64,000 bases of DNA from Symsagittifera roscoffensis (taxonomy: Eukaryota; Xenacoelomorpha; Acoela; Convolutidae), in contig NC_087062.1 of the NCBI RefSeq assembly GCF_963678635.1, positions 54,696,473-54,760,472 of the forward strand, read 5' to 3'. The position numbers and the translations under genes are program-made. The notes below the pieces were generated by a model, which searched no databases, was not told where the DNA came from, and worked only from the letters and a program-made list of their open reading frames with translations. Positions 12,650 through 24,710 of the stretch are shown one piece after another (position 1 is the stretch's first letter; each line of letters starts with the position of its first letter).

Positions 12650-13210
12650 GTTCTGGAAAACCAATTCCAAACAGTTCAAATTATTCAGGAGACCAATCAC
12701 CTTATAACTCTAGTTACAGAGGCAGATCACCAGACCAAAGAAGTTCACGTAGTTTCTCACAAAACAGATAAACTCGATTAAATAGTCGAAATACTCAGTA
12801 TCGAAATAATTATTCACGATCAAACTCAAACAGACCAGATTATTTTTTTTAATACCAGTTCCCATTCACAATCTAGGAATAGACACTATTCCAATGATAG
12901 ATCAAGAAATTCATCGTACAATAGATATAGAAAATATTCCAACAATAGGATTAGAAGCCACTCAAATAATAGAAACCAACGATATCAAAACAATAGATCA
13001 CGAGGTTATTCAAACAACAGATCACATCACCAAAAATCTAACTACATTAACTATCAAAATCGATCACGAGATAACTCACAAAATAGGAATTCAAATGATA
13101 ACAATAGACAAAGAAACTACTCTCAATCACCTAATAGGAATAATACACGTTATCCCGATTTTCAAAACAAATATAGAAGCAATACACCAAAACTTCAAAG
13201 ACAAATAAAT
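12650..13210 (+). other. Asn/Arg/Ser-rich repetitive gag tail
   Basis: From about 12851 in the frame starting at positions 3n+2 the protein is almost only Asn, Arg, Ser, Tyr and Gln, in recurring units such as DRSRNSSYNRYRKYSNNR and RSRGYSNNRS. It follows the zinc knuckle after a T8 run that shifts the frame. It looks like an RNA-binding, disordered RS-type tail. The alternative plus frame is open too (12894-13208), but that reading is an artefact of the repeat composition. Confidence 0.6.
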
Positions 13211-13533
13211 CAAGTACAAACAACTGAAGAAATCAATTCAGACCCCCCTGGTTTTGATAATACAGAAAGTACTGAAATACAATTAAATCACATCAATTGC
13301 GAATCTACAGACATTGAAAGCGATACAGAAAACACAATTTTAGTCAACATGATAGAAGTTGAAAATGACTATGAAACTGTTACGTACGAACAACCTTTTC
13401 ATTCACATGTCTATGGAAATCAATTAGAACTACTTTTAGATTATTACAACAGACCTAGAAATAATAACATGCCGGTCGAGCAAAAAATAAATGAAGCAAC
13501 GACATTACATGAACCTGAAAAAGAACTAGTACC

Positions 13534-14251
13534 ATGTTCCAATACAAATCGCATTTACCAAAACATACCAGAAGAACCACCACTAAACAACTTCAACCAC
13601 CAGACCTTGAAATAGGTTTTTTGGTAGACTCTGGAGCAGAATCGAATATCATTAATATTCCAACCTGGAATGAAATCAAAATTTTACATACAAAACTAAC
13701 ATCTGTGAAAACAGCCAGTAGAATAGCAACAGCACAAGGCTCAACTTTAACAAACTACCAAAAAAATCCAATTTTTCCTTGTTCCTGCTAAAACAATGGA
13801 ACAAAACAAACTCTTAAGCAAACCATTTAAACAAACCTTCCACATCACATATATAAAACACACTATCATTGGAATTCCGTTCATTACTAAATACATGCCA
13901 AATATCATTTTATTAGACAACAAAATTAATAAAAAAGATGAATATACAAGAATGCATAACACCGCTTTAACATTCTTCCAAAGAACGAACAAACAACCAC
14001 CATTTTTCTCAAAGTTTTACCCCATTTATAAGAGAAACCATCTTAAACCACTCTCACGATACATTTATGAATTCCCAATTCAACGAGTTCATCAATATGA
14101 TAAAAATCAAAACAGACAGCACCTTTTTATGTCTGACTTTGAATTTAGACCAAATCACAAATTTTTTAGAGTAACAATTTCATCCATAAAATACTTGAAA
14201 AACTCCATTTCTGACAGTATTTCTCTACATGTATACAACAATTTACCATAA
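13534..14251 (+). pseudogene. Retropepsin (protease) region, frameshifted
   Basis: Aspartic protease of the pol polyprotein. The active-site segment LVDSGAESNIINIP is intact, with the Asp at 13627. This frame overlaps the end of gag (13534-13615) in the -1 register, as expected if pro-pol is made by frameshifting. A frame break near 13780 separates it from the continuation at 13796-14251, where 'HTIIGIPFITKYMPNIILL' looks like the C-terminal IIG strand of a retropepsin. The remainder to 14251 is a linker to RT. Cleavage of gag and pol would be its job. As it stands it needs two frame changes. Confidence 0.7.
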
Positions 14252-14279
14252 AAAATAACCCTACCTCTAGGACTCCTAG

Positions 14280-15428
14280 GATATTGTGAAACCAATGCAA
14301 AAACTTCTCCTACAAAAGAAGTAGCATATAGAGTAAATAATAAATTACAACTATTAGATATATGCCAATCAACATTTTTTGACGAAGAATTATCAATAAA
14401 AAATATAATAATTAACAAAAAAAGAAACACAGACAGTTTCATAAAAAACACCATAATGTAAGCAAACATTCAAAATATCACAATATACAGAAGAACAAGA
14501 AAAATTCTTGTCAATGTTCAATTTTAAACACTCTCAAGAAACACAGATTGGTATAAGACACTATTAAGATACCCAACAGTTTATGCCACATCTAAACTTG
14601 ACGTTGGGAAAATAAATTCACCACTACATCTACCCTTGAAACCTGATGCAGTTTTCAAAAAACAAAAAGCAAGCAAAGTACCAATCCTCTTACATTACAA
14701 AGTTAATGGATTACTTGACATTCTAGAACAATATGAAATCATATCTTCAGTAAATAAAGAAGAACAGACAAAAAGAAACACATTTATCAACCCTGTAATT
14801 ATTTTAGCCAAAGGAGAATCACTAAATATAGTTCTAGACGCTAGATATCTCAAGTCACTCATTGATGAATATAAATGTAATTGGCCTATAGAACCAATTC
14901 AAGTAATTCTAACAAAAATAAACGGTAAATTACACAACCGCAGACATGAATAGTGCAAATAATCAAATGTCACTGGATGAACAATCACGACGATTAACAC
15001 AATTTGTTATCGGAAATCAACAATACGAGTTTATTAGGTTATTCTATGGCATATCCATAGGACCAGCAGCTTTTTCAGCATTTATGAGTAAAAATTTTAG
15101 ACCATTTATACTCAAGAAAAACGCAATTACATACCTAGCCGATGTCTTTATGCAATCACAAACCAAAGATGAAGTGTTCACAGTTCTAGAAAAATTTCAT
15201 CAAATTTTACAGAACGAAAACATGAGAGTATCCCCAGACAAATCATATTTTTTCTTAACACGCGTAAAATTTCTTGGACACATTATAGAGAAAAACACTA
15301 TAACCCCAATGAAATCACGCATAGATGCAATCCGAAAAGTTCAGCCACCTACAAAGAAAAAGAAAACTCAAGAATTCCTTGGAATGTTAAAATTCTTAAG
15401 TAAATATTTATATAAAATGCAGTTATAA
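14280..15428 (+). pseudogene. Reverse transcriptase, pol copy 1 (dead active site)
   Basis: Fingers and palm of a Ty3/gypsy RT in two overlapping frames (14636-14953 and 14946-15428). Recognisable are 'NTFINPVIILAKGESLNIVLDARYL', the 'SLDEQSRRLTQF' block, 'RLFYGISIGPAAFSAFM' and, further on, 'KFLGHIIEKNTITPMKSRID'. The catalytic YxDD box reads Y-L-A-D (Ala codon GCC at 15138-15140), which removes one of the two metal-binding aspartates. A frameshift near 14946 and TAA at 15426 also break it. Copies 2 and 3 of pol begin downstream of the active site, so no intact RT palm exists in element A. Confidence 0.85.
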
Positions 15429-15860
15429 TTAAGACCATTCTATGACATTCTTAGACAACAAAATAATTTTGAATGGTCAACAGAACATCAAACACGATTT
15501 GAAAAAATCAGAAAATTTCGCACCGAATAAATTTCAAACACAATTCCAGATCCCAATCAACCTTTTTATGCAATGTGCGATGTTTCGAACTTTGGCATCG
15601 GTGCAGCATTACTACAATCTCACAACGGAACGAATAAAATGAACCTCATATCACCAAATTCTCACCTATTTACACAAGCTGAATTACGACTCTCTATTTT
15701 TATGAGAGAATGCACAGCTATAATGTATACTCTTTCAGGATATGATTTTTTGATACTTAGATCAAAACATCCAACAGTTTTATTTACGGATCACAATCCT
15801 ATAATGTTTTTTTTACACAAAAATCAAATCCAAACCATAGAGTTTACAGATTTCAATTAA
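15429..15860 (+). pseudogene. RNase H, pol copy 1
   Basis: Ty3/gypsy RNase H that would degrade the RNA of the RNA-DNA hybrid. Visible are CDVSNFGIGAALLQ with the first Asp, 'LSIFMRECTAIMYTL' with the Glu, and LFTDHNPI with a further Asp. TAA codons at 15426-15428 and 15528-15530 interrupt the domain. In pol copies 2 and 3 the same positions are Tyr and Gln codons, so these two stops arose in this copy only. Confidence 0.8.
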
Positions 15861-16099
15861 TTTTAGTGAAAATTCCAAACTTACACACAGTATGGACAAC
15901 AGGAAAAAAACCTTGCAATACCTGATACTCTTAGAAGAAATACACCACCTGAACTACTAACAAGAAAAACAACAGTTGAAATACCACAAAATATAAAATT
16001 CTATCTCGCTAAATGTGGAACTTCACCACGATTGGAATGTAAATATGCAGTAAAAACTGACATAGATCAATCACAAATAAACAATCTACAACATTTTCC

Positions 16100-17869
16100 A
16101 CTATATTTAGATTAACAAAACAACCACTATGAAGTTGATTTACTAGGTACATCTACATTTAAGCCGATTCCATGTTCACATTGAATCAAAAATAATACTC
16201 AACAAAAGCAAATTAAATTACAACCACATAAACAGGACCCATTTCCCTTAATAGAAAAGGAAAATCTAACTGATACAATAAACTTATCAGGACCGTTACC
16301 AAACGACTCAAATTACACGATAAATCAAATTTTTAATCTACATGACCCACTTGAAACAATACCCTATCAAAGATAGAAATAGAAAACATTTTCCTACCAA
16401 CAACAGAAAAAATTACATTTTTTCAAATCCATCCAAAATTTTTATTTCTCAAATGCACCAATTTGGATTAAAGTATTATGCAACAATTGTATAATATTCC
16501 AGTTAATTAAACCCTACCCAAATCAAAAACAAATTGCAGAAAAACAAGATTTTAAAGGACAAAGTCTATATTTTAATCATAGAATCTCATTTGACACAAA
16601 AGGACCAATTTCACCATCCTCAGAAGGAAACTCATATATAATGGTCATAGTTGATGCAATTACGCACTATGTAGCAATCAACCCAGTACCCCACTGAAAT
16701 GCTTATTATGCATAAACAACACTCTACGAACACTGGATAGCTAATTTCGGATTACCCGAAAGACTAGTCACAGACAATGGCACTGAGTTTATTAACAACA
16801 AAATTATCACATTATGCCACTTATATAACTTTAAACATAAGCCACGTACATCTCATGCACCTTGGACAAATGTTTTAGTTGAAGGTATGAACCGTTCATT
16901 ACAAGAATATCTCAGATGTATCATTATGGGAAATGATACACGATATACCGAATGGTCAACAGATTTAAAATTATTTCCCTTAGCCTATTATTAACAAGTT
17001 AGAACAACAATAGGAATGTCACCATATGAAACGGTTTTTAACCAAAAACCACGAAAACCAATAATGTTTACAGCAAATGCCCATAAAAATGCACAAGGTT
17101 TTTGTCAATCGAATGAAGATTCAGTTTGTTACAACTTACCACTACATACCCTTGATGAAGATCACTTTCATGATCCACAAACTTTAAAATTAGCTTTCGG
17201 TACACACACCAAATGGATTTTTAATAGAGATAAAAAACATAAAGAAAGTTATCAAAAAACAACAAAAAAATTGTTACAAAGACAAAACATAAATAACCAA
17301 TTCAATTCATGCATCTCACCAGCAACAGACTTAAAAGTTGGAACATTTGTTTGAATTCCAAACGTCACAACACAAAAAGGAATTTCCAAAAAAATAAAAC
17401 CACTCGGAAAAGGACCATATCAAATAAGTGATAAACCCACTGATGTAACATACAAACTTACTGACTCAAGTAAAAAACAAATTGTTCAGCATCGAAAAAA
17501 CCAATTACCTTATTATCCAAAGGAATACGCACTTCGTGAACAAACTCAAATACAATCTTTTACAGGTTTAAAATTTGTTCAAAACAATTCAGAAATTAAA
17601 CAGAATCAAAACACTGACAAACAAATGAATTCAAAACCGACCCAACAGAAAGAATTAGCTCACCAAAAATCTTCTTAACCAGAAACAAAAATATCTCAAA
17701 AACAAAGAAAAAATAGGAAAAAGACAGAAAAAATTATATCACAGGATCAAAAAGAGAAATTTGAACATAGAGAATCATCACGACTCAGTAGCCAACCACG
17801 AAAAAATAATAAAACTTTCATTCCACAATCTAAAATATTGAAGATAAATGAATCTCAAAAACAACTTTA
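16100..17869 (+). pseudogene. Integrase, pol copy 1
   Basis: Retroviral-type integrase with DDE core and GPY/F C-terminus. In one frame: a CxxC pair of the zinc-binding head (16479-16490); D in FDTKGPIS (16593); D in VTDNGTEF (16773); and E in LVEGMNRSLQ (16881), 35 residues after the second D. GPY lies at 17412. The core triad is therefore intact. Nonsense codons are TGA 16695, TAA 16713, TAA 16992 and TGA 17352. The TAA at 16992 and TGA at 17352 recur at the same residues in pol copies 2 and 3, so they predate the duplications. The tail after GPY is Lys/Gln-rich. Confidence 0.85.
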
Positions 17870-18462
17870 ATTTTCATTACTAATCTTCTTCCTTTTAATC
17901 ATTTTGAACATACACATTTTCAAAATAACATGCTGAAAAACACTTGAACAGGTCTAGTTCAAAATCAACCAATAGAAATTGTTCCGAATCATCACATTAA
18001 TTATAATAACACGACTTTTTTAGCCAACAAATATTCACCTCCAAGCATAACTATAACTATAATTTCAAGACCTCCAGGTCAAAAATAAGCAAACCGCTAC
18101 AAATTAACAACTAAAATAAAAACAATCTCAATATTACAACCCTCCCTTGTCAAGCAGTACAAAGATCAACAATGTGTTCCCAATCTAGACCTCAAAACCC
18201 CCCCAGCAAAAATATTAAATTAGCCTGAAGACCAAAAAGCACATGATCATTTATCTTAAAGTACAAATACTTCCTAGATACTACCAAACATTCCATTAAA
18301 AAAACAACACCAAGAAGATCTCCCCGACACCATAAAATAACCCCTCAACAAAATTTGCTAAAACCCAACCCACTTGTCAAAAAATCAAAAAAAAAATCCG
18401 ACCAGACTCGATATTAGCCCCAAAAATGTAAAAAAATTTCGAGAAAACGAACCTTTTTCTAA
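17870..18462 (+). other. pol-env spacer, copy 1
   Basis: AT-rich spacer of about 590 bp, collinear with 30052-30639 and missing between the other pol and env copies. No ORF. It carries a conserved 'ttctcacctccaagcataact'-like block and a C-run. Confidence 0.6.
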
Positions 18463-18790
18463 ATGCTTCTTTTTGCGACGGTCGATAAACTCAAACAAAT
18501 ATTTTGAATCTTTCTCATAAAACTTTCTAACTTTCTCAAATTTAACTTATTATTTTTAGCTGATACCTTAGAAACCTTTATCATTGTTCTGATAATTTTT
18601 TGCAATATTTTTCTAATTTTTTTTTCCTTATTCGAAGTATATTAATATCTTTCCACAATCCTTGACAACCTCCTCAGGTATGATAATTCAATAACTATTT
18701 AAATGTTTCGAAACCTATTTAGTAGAAGCAATGTTTTTCTAACATTCATAATTTTTCTCACTTTTTTAACATCACTAATAATGACAGTAT
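18463..18790 (+). pseudogene. Small two-helix membrane ORF, copy 1
   Basis: Copy of the small ORF seen more intact at 30640. The start is followed by a hydrophobic helix (residues about 32-57, Leu/Ile/Phe only), TAA, and then a second hydrophobic segment beginning MFRNLFSRSNVF (18704). An in-frame TGA replaces the Ser codon found in copy 5. It lies directly upstream of env. Confidence 0.5.
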
Positions 18791-20980
18791 GCAAATGTAA
18801 AAAAAGGCAATCATCACATTTGCATTAGCAATCATTCTCTTATTTCTTTTTCTTGAAGAATACTATTGTAATAATAATAAATTTTTATCTTAAAAAATTC
18901 AACGCCAAAAACTTTTCCAAAATTGCAAATCAACAACCCCCAAACCAGTCCCCACCGACAACATCCCAAGAAAACCCAATAACACCAACGGTTCCCAAAA
19001 TCCCCAATCAAGCACACCCATTTCTTTCCAAGACAATCCATATACCTTTGATGAAAGACACGCAGGAACATCCGAACCATTAGAACCAATTGTTCGTCAA
19101 GCACCTTTGAGCGAACCACAATACGAACCATTATATATCATATACCCACATCTACAACAAGATTCTAACAGAGTAAGACACATTAGTCAAATCCAAAATA
19201 CACTTGAAAAAAATAGACAAATTACACATCCAAGACGAAACAGAAATTTGCAAACTTCCAGAGTTCAATTAAATTTACCTCAATCACCAACACCAAATCC
19301 TTTAGACCTTTCTAGGAGCACACTACAAGATACTCCCTCAATTGCTTCATAACAAAGCACTCCAAATATTTCATCAGACTGCATAAGTTCAACTCCCACA
19401 TCAGAACAAAGCCGATAAAATCCTTTTAATCTCCCACCAGCAACTACAGAACGTCTTCCATATTGGGTAACGCACACCTACACTCAAGGTGAACGAAATT
19501 TAGTAAACGACCCAATTGACGTTTCATCTGATACAACACTAACAACATTACCAGAAACACTTTCCCTTCTTTCAACACCTTCTTTAAGTCAAATATCACC
19601 AACACTTTTCCCCTAAATTTTCTTACAAATCTTGATTCACGATATCAAGAACAATCATCTAATAAAATACCACTACAATTAGATTGAAAAACATTTGTAG
19701 CACCTCCACCATTATTTAGTCAACATCAAGAAAGTAGCAGACTACACAACTTGGCATTAAATAGATTACAATATAGACAAGATATCCAAGAACCTAACAT
19801 CCAAAAACTTCAACAAAATAGTCTCACACTAAAACTCGAAACCACAGTAAGACTAAGTAACATTGTTCAACGCCCATTTCTATTAGCTCTTCAAAATATA
19901 ACAGCACAATCTTTACCTCCCCTATTTATAACAACTAAAATAATATATAAATACTATAGATATACAAAAAAGACAATCGGATACATAATTTTTTATAACC
20001 CATACTCAGGGTTATCATACAGATGTATATTCTAAAGATATTCACATGTCAACACCTTCTTTTTCTTATTTTTTTCCGAATAAAATCAAAATCCTTCTCC
20101 CCGCACAGGACCTCAGGATCTACTAGTAACACACTACGATTGTGAAGAAAACGAACAAAAAACACTACATAAATATGCTATCAATCAAGTAACCCAATGT
20201 GAATCCGAACCACAAGCTATAGAAACCACAAATGTAATAGCTACATTATACTCAAAAGCCCGAGCAACTACACTAACAGAATACAAACTTACAGCAACAT
20301 TTTCCGATAAGAAAACACATTGTTCACAAGTTTCAAACGGAAATAAAAACAGATTAGACCACGAATCTTTCTACCAAAGTAACATCAAAAGATTATTACA
20401 CCTCTGCCCTGATGACTGTAAAAACGAACTAAAAAGACTAAACCTCACATCATATAAAGGCACAAATAGCAAACTTGTAAATTTTCAAGTTTTTCCAGAC
20501 TCAGCGCATCAAGCCGAACTTGAAAAACACCAAGGTCACATACGACTAGATACAAATTTTCCCTTCTATGGATCACATGGAAGATTAACATATGATCTTC
20601 ATGATAAAAACTGAATACTACACATTGGAATAAATAATACCTCAAACTGCAAAGCAGATACAAACAATAAAGGATACCAAGAAATATTGTTTTTCGATTG
20701 GAAAACACAACATGAAAAAATGCAACTTACACGCGACTTAAAAGATGACACAATACTCTACCAAGGAATCAGACTCCCTTGCAAAAACGACCAAGGACTT
20801 TGCGATCCTACAACACGCACACAAGCAACCATTGTTTGGTTTCACGAAGAAACCTGCACAAACTTTCAAGAAGCAAAAATCCACGCTAGAATGATTAAAT
20901 TTCACCAAAAGCATTTTATTGAATCAAACCCGTTCGAAAATGTAAACGTTGACCAAATTAGAACTACTAATGATAAATTT
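18791..20980 (+). pseudogene. env copy 1, truncated at the C-terminus
   Basis: Envelope-like glycoprotein region downstream of pol. The N-terminal part is Pro/Asn/Gln-rich (frames 18853-19083 and 19107-19352, with SEPQYEPLY). A middle portion lies at 19751-20035, and a Cys-containing part at 20687 onward has LPCKNDQGLCDPTTRTQ followed by ATIVWFHEETC. Homology with the complete copy 5 stops at 20980, where a foreign 180-bp bridge begins, so the membrane anchor is absent. The last ORF (20687-21055) runs into the bridge and gains a 25-residue foreign tail. Multiple frameshifts. Confidence 0.65.
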
Positions 20981-21160
20981 TTGATTTTCGCGCGTTTTCA
21001 GTTACGGCAAAATTTCAAGGTCGTGACGTGTCTTTATTTCAGAACGAATTTTTGAAGTTTACTTCGTCACTTCAAATTGACCTTTCCTGATTCGTCAAAT
21101 TGTACGATTAGCCCAGTTAGCCCATTGTATTAGCCTATTGTACGTCAAATTGTACGATTT
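20981..21160 (+). repeat. Foreign bridge sequence, copy 1
   Basis: 180 bp joining env copy 1 to unit 2. It has no counterpart in env copy 5 or in elements B and C. It contains two copies of GTCAAATTGTACGATT. A near-identical copy sits at 22889-23068. Its origin is unknown. Confidence 0.7.
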
Positions 21161-22888
21161 TCAATCTTTCTCATAAAACTTTCTAACTTTCTCAAATTTT
21201 TCATAATAATTTTAGCTGATACCTTAGAAACCCTATTAATTCTTCTGTTAATTCTTCTGTTGCAAATTTTTTCCTAATTTTTTATTCCCTCATCGAATTA
21301 TATTAATATCTTTCCACAATCCTTGATAACTTCCTCAGGTATGATAATTCAATAACTATTTAAATGATTCGAAAACAATTTAGTAGAACCAATGTTTTTC
21401 TACTATTCATAATTTTTCTCAATTTTAAACATCACTCATAATGACAATATGCAATTGTATAAAAAAGGCAATCATCACATTTGCATTAGCACCCATTCTT
21501 TTATTTCTTTTTTTGAAGAATACTATAGCAAACATAAGTAAAGATAAATTTTCATCATAAAAAATTCAACTCTAAAAACTTTTCCAAAATTGCAAATCAA
21601 CAACCCCCACACCAGTCCCCACCAACAACATCCCAAGAAAACCCAATAACACCTACAATTCCCAAAATCTCCATTCATGCACACGCATTTTTTTCCAAGA
21701 CAATCCATATACTTTTGAAGAAAGACACGCACGGTTTTCCGAACCATTAGAACCAGTTGTTCGCCAAGCACCTTTGAGCGAACCACAATACGAACCAACA
21801 TATAACATATACCTACATCTACAACAAGATCTTAACAGAGTAAGACACATTAGTCAAAACCAAAATACACTTGAAATAAATAGACAAATTATACATCCAA
21901 GACGAAACAGAAATTTTCAAACTCCCAGAGCTCATTTAAATTTACCTCAATCACCAACACCAAATCCTTTAGACCTTTCTAGGAGCACACTACCAGATAC
22001 TCCCTCAACTGCTTCACAACAAAGCACTTCGAATATTTCATCAGACTGCATAGTTTCAACTCCCACATCAGAACAAAGCCACGATTGTGAAGAAAACGAA
22101 CAAAAAACACTACATAAATATGCTATCAATAAAGTAACCTAATGTGAATCCGAACCACAAGCTATAGAAACCACAAAATAAAGCTATGTTTTACTCAAAA
22201 GCGCGAGCAACTACACTAACAGGATACAAATTTACAGCAACATTTTTCGATAAGAATGTACATTGTTCATAAGTTTCAAACGGAAATAAAAACAGACTAA
22301 ACCACGAATCTTTCTACCAAAGTAACATCAAAAGATTATTACAGCTCAGCCCTGAAGACTGTAAAAACGAACTAAAAAGACTGAACCTCAAACCAAATAA
22401 AGGCACATATAGAAAAATTGTAAACTTTCAAGTTTTTCCAGACTCAGCACATCAAGCCGAACTTGAAAAACACCAAGGTCACATACGACTAGATACAAAA
22501 CTTCCCTTCTATGGATCACTGGATACCACACATTGGAATAAACAATCCCTCAAACTGCAAAGCAGATAAAAACAATAAAGGATACCAAGAAATATTGTTT
22601 TTCGATTGGAAAATACAACTTGAAAAAACACAACTTACACACGACTTAAAGGATGACACAATACTCCACCAAGGAATCAGACTCCCTTGCAAAAACGACC
22701 AAGGACATTGCGATCCTAAAACACGCACACAAGCAACCATTGTTTGGTTTCACGAAGAAACCTGCACAAATTTTCAAGTAGCAAAAATACACGCTAGAAT
22801 GATTAAATTTCACCAAAAGTATTTTATTGAATCAACCCCGTTCGAAGATGTAAACGCTGACCAAATTAGAACTACTAATCATAAATTT
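21161..22888 (+). pseudogene. Tandem env unit 2 (small ORF plus env, internal deletion)
   Basis: Starts with the small membrane ORF region and runs through env. After 'cagaacaaagcc' (about 22080) some 720 bp present in copy 1 are missing and the sequence resumes at 'acgattgtgaagaaaac'. Its ORFs 21774-22142 and 22511-22963 encode the Pro-rich N-part and the ATIVW-containing Cys part. With the bridge it forms a 1,908-bp unit repeated at 23069. A stretch around 21640-21790 matches env copy 5 rather than copies 1, 3 and 4. Confidence 0.75.
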
Positions 22889-23068
22889 CTGATTTTCGCG
22901 CATTTTCAGTTACGGCAAAATTTCAAGGTCGTGACGTGTCTTTATTTCAGAACGAATTTTTGAAGCTTTTTTCGTCACTTCAATTTGACCTTTCCTGATT
23001 CGTCAAATTGTACGATGAGCCCAGTTAGCCCATTGTATTAGCCCATTGTACGTCAAATTGTACGATTT
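22889..23068 (+). repeat. Foreign bridge sequence, copy 2
   Basis: Second copy of the 180-bp bridge, differing from 20981-21160 at only a few positions. It again links the env segment to the start of a small-ORF/env unit and again supplies the last residues and stop of a truncated env frame (stop at 22961-22963). Confidence 0.7.
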
Positions 23069-24710
23069 TCAATCTTTCTCATAAAACTTTCTAACTTTCT
23101 CTAATTTTTCATAATATTTTTAGCTGATACCTTAGAAACCCTATTAATTCTTCTGTTAATTCTTCTGTTGCAAATTTTTTCCTAATTTTTTATTCCCTCA
23201 TTGAAGTATATTAATATCTTTCCACAATCCTTGATAACTTCCTCAGGTATGATAATTCAATAACTATTTAAATGATTCGAAAACAATTTAGTAGAATCAA
23301 TGTTTTTCTACTATTCATAATTTTTCTCACTTTTAAACATCACTCATAATGACAATATGCAATTGTATAAAAAAGCAATCATCACATTTGCATTAGCACC
23401 CATTTTTTTATTTCTTTTTATTGAAGAATACTATAGCAAACGTAAGTAAAGATAAATTTTCATCATAAAAAATTCAACTCTAAAAACTTTTCCAAAATTG
23501 CAAATCCACAACCCCCACACCAGTCCCCACCGACAACATCCCAAGAAAACCCAATAACACCAACGATTCCCAAAATCCCCAATCAAGCACACGCATTTCT
23601 TTCCAAGACAATCCATATACCTTTGATGAAAGACACGCAGGAACATCCGAACCATTAGAACCAATTGTTCGTCAAGCACCTTTGAGCGAACCACAATACG
23701 AACCAACATATAACATATACCTACATCTACAACAAGATCTTAACAGAGTAAGACACATTAGTCAAAACCAAAATACACTTGAAATAAATAGACAAATTAT
23801 ACATCCAAGACGAAACAGAAATTTTCAAACTCCCAGAGTTCATTTAAATTTACCTCAATCACCAACACCAAATCCTTTAGATCTTTCTAGGAGCACACTA
23901 CCCTCGATACTCCCTCAACTGCTTCACAACAAAGCACTTCGAATATTTCATCAGACTGCATAGTTTCAACTCCCACATCAGAACAAAGCCACGATTGTGA
24001 AGAAAACGAACAAAAAACACTACATAAATATGCTATCAATCAAGTAACCCAATGTGAATCCGAACCACAAGCTATAGAAACCACAAAATAAAGCTATGTT
24101 TTACTCAAAAGCGCGAGCAACTACACTAACAGGATACAAATTTACAGCAACATTTTTCGATAAGAATGTACATTGTTCATAAGTTTCAAACGGAAATAAA
24201 AACAGACTAAACCACGAATCTTTCTACCAAAGTAACATCAAAAGATTATTACAGCTCAGCCCTGAAGACTGTAAAAACGAACTAAAAAGACTGAACCTCA
24301 AACCAAATAAAGGCACATATAGAAAAATTGTAAACTTTCAAGTTTTTCCAGACTCAGCACATCAAGCCGAACTTGAAAAACACCAAGGTCACATACGACT
24401 AGATACAAAACTTCCCTTCTATGGATCACTGGATACCACACATTGGAATAAACAATCCCTCAAACTGCAAAGCAGATAAAAACAATAAATATTGTTTTTC
24501 GATTGGAAAATACAACTTGAAAAAACACAACTTACACACGACTTAAAGGATGACACAATACTCCACCAAGGAATCAGACTCCCTTGCAAAAACGACCAAG
24601 GACATTGCGATCCTAAAACACGCACACAAGCAACCATTGTTTGGTTTCACGAAGAAACCTGCACAAATTTTCAAGTAGCAAAAATACACGCTAGAATGAT
24701 TAAATTTCAC
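23069..24710 (+). pseudogene. Tandem env unit 3
   Basis: Close copy of unit 2 that shares its large internal deletion, so it derives from it or from a common parent. In the segment around 23560-23680 it instead carries the allele of copies 1 and 4. A further 24-bp deletion lies near 24487. It ends abruptly at 24710, where the sequence continues in the RT/RNase H region of pol copy 2 without a frame break. Confidence 0.75.

Larger units (their letters stand above)
9862..13615 (+). pseudogene. gag polyprotein, broken
   Basis: Structural polyprotein of element A, spread over several frames. A basic N-terminal segment runs from the ATG at 9862, through 10150-10310, to an acidic 'QNEESEDE' stretch at 10292. 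Longer frames lie at 10489-10770 and 10884-11156, then a Thr/Pro/Gln-rich linker (11160-11400). A capsid-like part (about 11740-12330) has pieces such as 'FTGTDPEYSVEDYLNAV' and 'LDFRKLVDKLEQAEI'. A CCHC zinc knuckle lies at 12487-12528, and an Asn/Arg/Ser-rich tail runs to the TAG at 13613. At least six stops or frame jumps interrupt it, so it cannot be made as one protein. The next ORF (protease) overlaps in the -1 frame. Confidence 0.75.

Noticed and set aside
12894-13208. 104-codon plus-strand ORF rich in Ile/Thr/Asp
   Set aside because: It is a shifted reading of the Asn/Arg/Ser repeat tail. The gag frame continues into 13349-13615 and matches nucleocapsid composition.
18832-19131. Minus-strand ORF family seen five times (also near 21523, 23431, 27501, 31065)
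   Set aside because: Antisense of the Pro-rich env N-terminus. It recurs only because env is duplicated, and it is not kept in element B.
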